10,862 nucleotides of DNA from Hyphomicrobiales bacterium (GTDB lineage Bacteria > Pseudomonadota > Alphaproteobacteria > Rhizobiales > Xanthobacteraceae). Within the stretch, counting starts at the first letter, position 1, and every line of letters begins with the position of its first letter. This document shows positions 6,865-10,862 of this stretch, in pieces. The translations under genes were made by a program, and so were the position numbers. The notes under the pieces are model-generated. The model saw nothing but the letters and a program-made list of their open reading frames with translations. It was not told where the DNA came from and made no database searches. Where the stretch lies: positions 1-10,862 of the forward strand of contig JAHFPO010000072.1 of NCBI GenBank assembly GCA_023266695.1, in the 5' to 3' direction.

Positions 6865-6893
6865 TTGTCAAGTCACGATCCCAGGTCAATATA
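6865..6893 (+). promoter_or_regulatory. Sigma70-type promoter for folE
   Basis: TTGTCA (6865-6870), a 17-base spacer, then AATATA (6888-6893), which gives a transcription start near 6900. It is the best -35/-10 pair I found in this gap. It would give folE a leader of about 155 bases. Confidence 0.55.
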
Positions 6894-6927
6894 GTGGTCG
6901 CTAGGGACAGGCGGAAGACTCCAGCAC

Positions 6928-6997
6928 ATGCCGGGGTTCCCTCTGCCGGGCTATTTTGCGGCATACGTTCGTCCTGACGATCGCCGCTGAGGGATGC
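6928..6997 (+). promoter_or_regulatory. Candidate structured folE mRNA leader with competing hairpins
   Basis: The segment GCGGCAT (6958-6964) can pair in three ways: with ATGCCG (6928-6933), with GCCGC (6983-6987) around an inner TCGT/ACGA hairpin, or as GCAT with ATGC (6994-6997). Mutually exclusive pairings in a long leader are typical of regulatory RNA. Alphaproteobacterial folE leaders are a known site of the folE motif (THF-II riboswitch), but I cannot confirm its consensus here. Confidence 0.3.
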
Positions 6998-7012
6998 AAC
7001 ACCGGTGACACT

Positions 7013-7035
7013 CCGGCCGCCCGCGTGGCGGCCGG
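7013..7035 (+). promoter_or_regulatory. Strong hairpin immediately upstream of the folE ribosome-binding site
   Basis: CCGGCCGCC (7013-7021) and GGCGGCCGG (7027-7035) form a perfect 9-bp stem around CGCGT. It ends 6 bases before GGGGAG (7042-7047), the folE ribosome-binding site. There is no T-run, so it is unlikely to be an intrinsic terminator. It could be the expression platform of the leader. Confidence 0.45.
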
Positions 7036-7057
7036 TCGAACGGGGAGAAAGATCGTC

Positions 7058-7699
7058 ATGGATGCCGTAATTAAGTCGTTCCAACCGCGTGCCGAAGCCC
7101 TCGCCAAGGCCGAACCGATACAGAAGCCTTCGCGCGTTGAGGCCGAAGCCGCGGCGCGTACCCTTGTCGCCTGGATCGGCGACGACCCCACCCGGGAGGG
7201 TCTGCTCGATACCCCGGAGCGACTGGTCAAAGCCTTCGAGGAATTCTTTACCGGCTACAACGTCAAGCCGGAGGACGTGCTCGACCGCACCTTCGGGGAG
7301 ATCGGCACCTTCGACGATCTGGTGGTGGTGCGCGATATTCAGTTCTTCTCCTATTGCGAGCATCACATGTTTCCGATCATGGGGAAGGCGCACGTCGCCT
7401 ATTTTCCGGTCGAGCGCGTGGTCGGGCTCTCCAAGATCGCCCGCGTGATCGAGATGTACGCCCGCCGCCTGCAGACCCAGGAGCATCTGACCTCGCAGAT
7501 CATCAACGCGATCGACGAGAATCTGAGGCCGCGCGGCGTCGCCGTGATGCTCGAGGCCGAGCATCTGTGCATGGCCATGCGCGGCGTCCAGAAGCAGGGC
7601 GTCTCGACGGTGACCACCCAGTTCACCGGCGTCTTCCGCGACGATCCGGCCGAGCAGGTGCGCTTCATCACCATGGTGCGCAACGGCAAGGGCTTCTGA
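7058..7699 (+). CDS. folE: GTP cyclohydrolase I
   Basis: Cytoplasmic enzyme converting GTP to dihydroneopterin triphosphate and formate, the first step toward folate and related pterins. The 213 residues show the complete family signature: GDDPTREGLLDTPERLVKAF (41-60), SYCEHHMFPIMGKAHVAYFP (98-117), VGLSKIARVIEMYARRLQTQ (122-141), and AEHLCMAMRGVQKQG (167-181). Zinc ligands expected from the E. coli enzyme are C100, H103 and C171, with H102 and H169 also in place. This is the classical Cys/His zinc type I enzyme. I chose the ATG at 7058 because GGGGAG lies 10 bases before it and the family starts near there. The frame stays open up to an ATG at 6956, but that stretch has leader-like hairpins. 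A hairpin terminator follows. Adjacent hisI is unrelated in pathway. Confidence 0.97.
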   Translation: MDAVIKSFQPRAEALAKAEPIQKPSRVEAEAAARTLVAWIGDDPTREGLLDTPERLVKAFEEFFTGYNVKPEDVLDRTFGEIGTFDDLVVVRDIQFFSYCEHHMFPIMGKAHVAYFPVERVVGLSKIARVIEMYARRLQTQEHLTSQIINAIDENLRPRGVAVMLEAEHLCMAMRGVQKQGVSTVTTQFTGVFRDDPAEQVRFITMVRNGKGF

Positions 7700-7729
7700 G
7701 GATCGAGATCGATCCGACCTCATGGGTGC

Positions 7730-7764
7730 GCGGCCCCGGAGCGATCCGGGGCCGCTTGCATTTC
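7730..7764 (+). terminator. Hairpin terminator after folE
   Basis: GCGGCCCCGGA (7730-7740) and TCCGGGGCCGC (7745-7755) form a perfect 11-bp stem around GCGA, followed by TTGCATTTC. The T-tract is weak but the stem is very stable. It separates folE from hisI. A smaller palindrome, GGATCGA/TCGATCC (7700-7715), starts directly after the folE stop. Confidence 0.65.
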
Positions 7765-7807
7765 AGAAGGGCGCGCGACCGCCGCCAAATTTGCTATCAC
7801 TGAGCCT

Positions 7808-7828
7808 TGCCGCCGCGCTCTAGCGGCA
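7808..7828 (+). promoter_or_regulatory. Inverted repeat abutting the hisI ribosome-binding site
   Basis: TGCCGC (7808-7813) and GCGGCA (7823-7828) flank a 9-base loop. The last base of the right arm is also the first base of the AGGAG ribosome-binding site (7828-7832), which is 6 bases before the ATG. A 6-bp GC-rich stem could occur by chance; it is listed because the same arrangement recurs at three other genes here. Confidence 0.35.
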
Positions 7829-7838
7829 GGAGACCGTC

Positions 7839-8234
7839 ATGACCGCCGCCAGCGATATCGAATCCACCACCCGATTGACGCCGCGCTTCGATGAGCATGG
7901 CCTCATCGCCTGCGTCGTCACCGATGCCAAGGATGGCCAAGTGCTGATGCTCGCGCACATGAACGAGGACGCGCTCGCCCGCACCATTTCGACCGGCGAG
8001 GCCTGGTTCTGGTCGCGCTCGCGCCAGAAATTGTGGCGAAAGGGTGAGGAGAGCGGCAATACGCTGAAGGTCGAGGAGTGCCTGATCGACTGCGACCAGG
8101 ATGCGCTGCTCCTCAAGGCGCGGGTCGGCGGCAAGGGCGTCGCCTGCCACACCGGCCGGCGCTCCTGCTTCTACCGACGGATAGCGGTCGGCCGCTCCGG
8201 AGCCGCGCCGGCTTTAACCTTCGTCGAAGGTTAA
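7839..8234 (+). CDS. hisI: Phosphoribosyl-AMP cyclohydrolase
   Basis: Cytoplasmic enzyme of histidine biosynthesis that opens the purine ring of phosphoribosyl-AMP to give ProFAR. The 131-residue product is the monofunctional form without a HisE domain. Signature segments are GLIACVVTDAKDGQVLMLAH (21-40), WFWSRSRQKLWRKGEESGN (57-75), and CLIDCDQDALLLKARVGGKG (81-100). The zinc-type cysteines are C85, C103 (in CHTGRRSC) and C110; the metal-binding Asp trio is D84, D86 and D88. AGGAG is 6 bases before the ATG. No other his gene is nearby, consistent with dispersed his genes. The last seven codons and the stop lie in a 21-base perfect palindrome. The C-terminus after FYRRIAV is short and ends LTFVEG. 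Confidence 0.95.
   Translation: MTAASDIESTTRLTPRFDEHGLIACVVTDAKDGQVLMLAHMNEDALARTISTGEAWFWSRSRQKLWRKGEESGNTLKVEECLIDCDQDALLLKARVGGKGVACHTGRRSCFYRRIAVGRSGAAPALTFVEG
8214..8234. repeat. 21-base perfect palindrome spanning the hisI stop codon
   Basis: TTAACCTTCG (8214-8223) and CGAAGGTTAA (8225-8234) are perfect inverted repeats separated by a single T. The TAA stop of hisI is the end of the right arm. The very short centre suits a dimeric DNA-binding protein better than an RNA hairpin, though a 6-bp stem with a 9-base loop could also form. Confidence 0.6.
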
Positions 8235-8310
8235 TGGAACCGACGCGCTTTGGTCACGGTTGACCGTTAAGCCGGCGGCGAAAAAAGAACCCATTCACGG
8301 CATGGATCCT

Positions 8311-8329
8311 GCTCGGTTCGGTGCCGAGC
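8311..8329 (+). promoter_or_regulatory. Inverted repeat just upstream of the patatin gene's ribosome-binding site
   Basis: GCTCGG (8311-8316) and CCGAGC (8324-8329) flank a 7-base loop. The right arm ends 5 bases before AGGAAGG (8335-8341), the ribosome-binding site for the TTG start at 8348. Confidence 0.4.
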
Positions 8330-8347
8330 GGCGAAGGAAGGTGAATT

Positions 8348-9337
8348 TTGTTTCAGGCTTGGACGAAATCCAATCGACCCGCGTTCAATCCCGTAGAGCC
8401 GGTCGACCGGCAGGAGCCGAAGGCGGCGAGACCGCGCATCGGCATGGCGCTCGGCGGCGGCGCCGCGCGCGGCTGGGCCCATATCGGAGTGATGCGCGCG
8501 CTCGCTTCCGCCGGCATCGTGCCCGACGTGATCGCCGGCACCTCGGTGGGCGCGCTCGTGGGCGGCGCCGCGGCCGCCGGCCGGCTCGACGTGCTCGAGT
8601 ACTGGGCGCGCGACATCACCAGGCGGCGCGTGCTCGGTCTCCTCGACGTCCGGCTCGGTGCCAGCGGCCTCATCGGCGGCAGCCGGCTCGCCCAGCTCCT
8701 GCGCCGCAATTTCGGCGACATCGCCATCGAGGACCTCGACACGCATTTTGCCGCCATCACGACCGAGCTCGGCTCCGGCCATGAAATCTGGCTCACGCGC
8801 GGCAGCCTCGTCGACGCGATCCGCGCGAGCTACGCGCTCCCCGGCATCTTCAGCCCGGTGAAGGTCGCCGGACGTTGGCTGATGGACGGCGCGCTGGTCA
8901 ATCCGATCCCGGTCTCGGCCGCGCGTGCGCTCGGCGCGCGGGTGGTGATCGCGGTCAATCTCCATGCCGACGTGTTCGGCCGCAGCACGGTGATCCAGGA
9001 ACCTGGAACGGAGCCCGAACCGGCGCCGGAACCGAAAGAGCGCGGCCGTTTCGGCAATGTGTTCCGCCTCGACCGGCTGTTGCGCCGCCAGGTGATGGGC
9101 GAGAAGGACGGACCGCAAGGCATCGGCTCGGTCATGGTCGATGCCTACAACATCATCCAGGACCGCATCGCCCGGTCGCGGCTCGCCGGCGACCCGCCCG
9201 ACGTGATGATCTCGCCGCGCCTCGGCTCGATCGGCCTGTTCGAATTCCACCGCGCCGAGGAGGCGATCCGGCTCGGCGCCGAAGCGACCGAGCGCGCGCT
9301 CGGCGAGCTTACCGAGGCCATCGCCGCGCTCGGCTGA
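8348..9337 (+). CDS. Patatin-like phospholipase (RssA-type)
   Basis: Predicted lipid acyl hydrolase of the bacterial patatin family with a Ser-Asp dyad. Visible motifs are the oxyanion loop GGGAARGWAHIGV (36-48), the nucleophile elbow GTSVG (64-68, Ser66), and DGALVNP (180-186, Asp180). SYALPGIFSPV (161-171) precedes the Asp block. A Pro/Glu-rich insert (about 218-234) separates the core from a C-terminal helical part. There is no signal peptide, so it is probably cytoplasmic or membrane-associated; the natural substrate is unknown. The start is TTG at 8348: an in-frame TGA lies 6 bases before it, the next ATG is at residue 33 and would remove part of the conserved first strand, and AGGAAGG is 6 bases upstream. 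The gene is 113 bases after hisI and may be co-transcribed with it. It converges on the CBS gene with a 6-base gap. Confidence 0.92.
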   Translation: MFQAWTKSNRPAFNPVEPVDRQEPKAARPRIGMALGGGAARGWAHIGVMRALASAGIVPDVIAGTSVGALVGGAAAAGRLDVLEYWARDITRRRVLGLLDVRLGASGLIGGSRLAQLLRRNFGDIAIEDLDTHFAAITTELGSGHEIWLTRGSLVDAIRASYALPGIFSPVKVAGRWLMDGALVNPIPVSAARALGARVVIAVNLHADVFGRSTVIQEPGTEPEPAPEPKERGRFGNVFRLDRLLRRQVMGEKDGPQGIGSVMVDAYNIIQDRIARSRLAGDPPDVMISPRLGSIGLFEFHRAEEAIRLGAEATERALGELTEAIAALG

Positions 9338-9343
9338 GTTCCG

Positions 9344-9775
9344 TCACGCCGTTGCGATATATTCCTTGAGCGCCTGGCTCTCGCGTTCCATTTCCTCGAG
9401 ACGGTGCTTCACGACGTCGCCCACCGACACGATACCGGCGAGCCGCCCGTGCTCGACCACCGGGACGTGGCGGAACCGGCCGGCGGTCATGCGCTGCATC
9501 AGGGAAGGAATGGTCTCTTCGGGGGTGCAGGTCACGACCTCGCTGGTCATCACGCTTTCCACCGTGTGCGCGAGCGCGCCGGCGCCGTGCTTGGAGAGGG
9601 CGCGGACGATATCGCGCTCGGACAGGATGCCGGCCACGGCTTGACCGGCGCCGGTGACGACCACGGCGCCGATGCGCTTCTCCGACAGCAGGCGCGCCGC
9701 CTCCGCGAGCGTCGCCTGCGGAAGAATGGTGGCGACCTCACGGCCCTTGAGCGAGAGGATGGTGCGGACGGTCAT
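9344..9775 (-). CDS. Protein with a pair of CBS domains
   Basis: A stand-alone CBS-pair protein of 143 residues. Such modules usually bind adenosyl ligands (AMP, ATP, SAM) or NAD and report energy or metabolite state; the ligand and partner here cannot be told from sequence. CBS1 spans about 8-62 (AARLLSEKRIGAVVV, then GILSERDIVRAL at 49-60). CBS2 spans about 72-132 (VMTSEVVTCTPEETIPSLMQ, then RFRHVPVVEHGRLAGIVSVG at 100-119 and DVVKHRLEE at 120-128). The C-terminal helix is charged. No catalytic or DNA-binding domain is attached. I chose the ATG at 9775 because GGAGGA lies 7 bases before it and the family starts there; the longer open frame upstream is out-of-frame rhomboid sequence. It follows the rhomboid gene on the same strand after 70 bases and may share its transcript. 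Confidence 0.93.
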   Translation of the reverse strand: MTVRTILSLKGREVATILPQATLAEAARLLSEKRIGAVVVTGAGQAVAGILSERDIVRALSKHGAGALAHTVESVMTSEVVTCTPEETIPSLMQRMTAGRFRHVPVVEHGRLAGIVSVGDVVKHRLEEMERESQALKEYIATA

Positions 9776-9845
9776 GGCGCTTCCTCCATGTTCCCAACCC
9801 CGACCGGGATGAATACTCGGTCGGAACGGTCGCGTCCGCAAGAGG

Positions 9846-10571
9846 TCAATCGCGGGCGGCCTCGACCGGATCGAACAGCGGAAACAGCAACAGGCCGGCG
9901 AGGAAGCCGCCGATGTGCGCCTCCCAGGCGATCGTCGCACTGGTGAATAAATCGGAGATCACGCTCGCGCCGAAGGCGAGGTTGAGCACGAACCACACGG
10001 CGAGGAAGACGATGACCTGCGGATTGCGCAGCGAGGTCAAGAGCGGAGCCGCCGGTATGCGGAACGCGGCCTCGCCGCGGTTGCGGAAGAATCCGAGCGG
10101 GCCGCCGTCCGCGAAAGCGAAGCGGACCGCCGCCGCCATCGCCCCCGAAATCGCCGCCGAGGAGCCCACCAGCGGCGCGAACTCGCCGTAATGGGTGACG
10201 AGATGGGTGAGCGCGCCCGCCGCCGCCATCACCGCGAAGAAGACGAGGAAGCGCGCGCTTCCGAACCGCCAGGCCACCGCGCTGCCGAAGGCGAGAAACC
10301 ACACCAGATTGACCAGGAGATGCACGATATCGCCGTGCAAGAACGCATAGGTGACGAAGGTCCAGATTTCCGCCGCCAAGCCGCCCGGCAAAGGCAAGCC
10401 GAGCGGCAAGCTCGCATCGTAGCGCGCCGGCACGAAGGCGAACCACATCAGCGTCTTGAGATCGGTCTCGGCGTCGAAGAGCGCGCGCGCGCCGTGGACG
10501 AGCACCTGCGCCGCGCCGAGCCACGCGATCACCGAGGGCAGATTGAAGATCGGCTCGGAGGAGCGGGCCAC
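9846..10571 (-). CDS. Rhomboid family intramembrane serine protease
   Basis: Polytopic inner-membrane protease that cleaves transmembrane substrates. From the GTG at 10571 it has 241 residues. Motifs in order are HGDIVHLLVNLVWFLAFG (79-96, with the HxxxN pattern H84/N88), the nucleophile loop VGSSAAISGAM (135-145, likely Ser138), and AHIGGFLAG (218-226, His219). The Gly after the nucleophile in the usual GxSG is Ala here. About six hydrophobic segments fit: 12-31, 69-95, 107-125, 137-152, 185-205 and 217-234. The start is uncertain. In-frame ATGs at 10745 and 10700 would place the N-terminus inside the repeat block, whereas GTG 10571 follows a plausible promoter and sits just before the conserved SEPIFNLP. 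GTG has only a weak ribosome-binding site. The substrate is unknown. Confidence 0.9.
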   Translation of the reverse strand: MARSSEPIFNLPSVIAWLGAAQVLVHGARALFDAETDLKTLMWFAFVPARYDASLPLGLPLPGGLAAEIWTFVTYAFLHGDIVHLLVNLVWFLAFGSAVAWRFGSARFLVFFAVMAAAGALTHLVTHYGEFAPLVGSSAAISGAMAAAVRFAFADGGPLGFFRNRGEAAFRIPAAPLLTSLRNPQVIVFLAVWFVLNLAFGASVISDLFTSATIAWEAHIGGFLAGLLLFPLFDPVEAARD

Positions 10572-10598
10572 GCGGGCGGATCCGGAATCGGGTCCCGT

Positions 10599-10627
10599 GA
10601 CATAGGCCGCGGACGTGGCGCGAGCAA
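10599..10627 (-). promoter_or_regulatory. Candidate promoter for the rhomboid gene
   Basis: On the minus strand, TTGCTC (10627-10622), a 17-base spacer, then TATGTC (10604-10599). Transcription would start near 10592, about 20 bases before the GTG at 10571. The -35 lies inside a perfect palindrome, GAGCAAG (10622-10628), A, CTTGCTC (10630-10636), a possible operator. Confidence 0.4.
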
Positions 10628-10655
10628 GACTTGCTCTACCCGTCCGGCGAAATAG

Positions 10656-10780
10656 CCCGTCACCCTGAGGTGCCCGGCGTGGTTCGAGGCCCGGCGTCAT
10701 CCTGAGGTGCGAGCGGAGCGAGCCTCGAAGGAAGACGCCGGGCACCTTACCATGACGGGCCGGCCTCGAAGGGTGACGGG
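10656..10780. repeat. Compound nested palindromic repeat
   Basis: Arms nest concentrically: CCCGTCACCCT (10656-10666) with AGGGTGACGGG (10770-10780), then AGGTGCCCGGCGT (10668-10680) with ACGCCGGGCACCT (10735-10747), then TTCGAGGC (10683-10690) with GCCTCGAA (10722-10729). The inner part, CATCCTGAGGTGCGAGC (10698-10714) followed by GAGCCTCGAAGGA, is a copy of a repeat unit common in Hyphomicrobiales (from memory). The outer part looks like the two halves of another copy, with the CACCCTGAGGTGC and CCTCGAAGGGTG ends split apart. Confidence 0.7.
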
Positions 10781-10791
10781 TTAATTCTGTA

Positions 10792-10843
10792 CATCATCCT
10801 TCGAGGCTCGCGGCCTTGCGGCCGCTCGCACCTCAGGATGATG
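10792..10843. repeat. Complete palindromic repeat unit, opposite orientation
   Basis: The ends CATCATCCT (10792-10800) and AGGATGATG (10835-10843) are perfect inverted repeats. An inner stem, GCGGCC (10810-10815) and GGCCGC (10820-10825), encloses TTGC. The body reads CATCCTTCGAGGCTCG...CTCGCACCTCAGGATG, the reverse orientation of the unit inside 10656-10780. From 10844 to the window end nothing is recognisable. Confidence 0.75.
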
Positions 10844-10862
10844 CGTACTGCAATGAAGAGAA

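Larger units (their letters stand above)
6705..7057. other. Gene-free region between the divergent scaffold gene and folE
   Basis: 353 bases with no credible gene. It holds a 6-bp hairpin, CCGGAA/TTCCGG (6777-6792). There is a dyad CCTAG (6807-6811) / CTAGG (6820-6824) and another, CAAGC/GCTTG (6833-6845). The decamer TCGGCCACTA occurs twice. A sigma70-type promoter at 6865-6893 faces folE, and a leader of about 155 bases with several inverted repeats follows it. No convincing promoter was found for the leftward scaffold gene. Confidence 0.6.

Noticed and set aside
6956..7057. 34-codon N-terminal extension of FolE from an ATG at 6956
   Set aside because: It runs through perfect hairpins, lacks a ribosome-binding site, and the family begins near the ATG at 7058, which has one.
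6704..7723. 339-codon minus-strand frame across folE and its leader
   Set aside because: Opposite a certain folE gene and extending through a structured intergenic region; no family resemblance.
8214..8234. TTAA...TTAA as a CtrA-type cell-cycle site
   Set aside because: The two TTAA halves are 13 bases apart, not the 7 expected for the alphaproteobacterial CtrA box.
8267..9250. 327-codon minus-strand frame opposite the patatin gene
   Set aside because: His/Asp/Arg-rich antisense shadow; the + strand frame has the complete patatin motifs.
9776..9940. 55-codon N-terminal extension of the CBS protein
   Set aside because: It overlaps the rhomboid C-terminus in another frame and is not CBS-like; ATG 9775 has GGAGGA at good spacing.
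10656..10843. CRISPR array or insertion sequence
   Set aside because: Only palindromic units, no regular spacers, no transposase and no cas gene.

Overview
The window reads as ordinary chromosome from a GC-rich alphaproteobacterium, most likely of the order Hyphomicrobiales (Rhizobiales; Bradyrhizobium/Xanthobacteraceae-like). Three things point there: the protein sequences (threonyl-tRNA synthetase, GTP cyclohydrolase I, rhomboid with GSSAAISG); the gene set thrS / yidD / Fe-S scaffold / folE / hisI / patatin / CBS; and three families of palindromic intergenic repeat that I recognise from that order (ATGGCCGGG...CCCGGCCAT, GCGCATGATC...GATCATGCGC, and CATCCT...CGAGGC...ACCTCAGGATG). The family names are from memory and were not searched.

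Layout. 1-1003 (+): a probable exported beta-rich protein, possibly cut at its 5' end by the window edge. 1004-1122: a terminator and a palindromic repeat. 1123-3069 (-): threonyl-tRNA synthetase. 3070-3355: divergent upstream region. 3356-4570 (+): TAXI-type periplasmic solute-binding protein with no membrane partner nearby. 4571-4786: two palindromic repeat elements. 4787-5878 (+): single-pass membrane protein with a C-terminal TPR/Sel1-like region. 5905-6704 (-): yidD and an IscU/SufU-like scaffold gene, overlapping by ATGA. 6705-7057: a 353-base gene-free stretch with a good promoter and a structured folE leader. 7058-7699 (+) folE, a hairpin terminator, then 7839-8234 (+) hisI and 8348-9337 (+) a patatin-like phospholipase starting at TTG. 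9344-10571 (-): a two-CBS-domain protein and a rhomboid protease. 10572-10862: a promoter candidate and dense nested repeats.

How the genes fit together. Most are independent housekeeping functions: tRNA charging, pterin/folate synthesis, histidine synthesis, membrane-protein insertion (YidD), and membrane proteolysis or lipid hydrolysis (rhomboid, patatin). The only clearly coupled pair is scaffold-yidD. folE is separated from hisI by a strong hairpin and probably has its own promoter.

I see no CRISPR array, tRNA, rRNA, insertion sequence, phage gene or defence/toxin system, and nothing that amounts to a new multi-gene system. The more interesting material is non-coding: a nested repeat element near the right end, inverted repeats just before the ribosome-binding sites of four genes, alternative pairings in the folE leader, and a 21-base perfect palindrome on the hisI stop codon. 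Among the proteins, the scaffold protein lacks two of the usual ligand positions.
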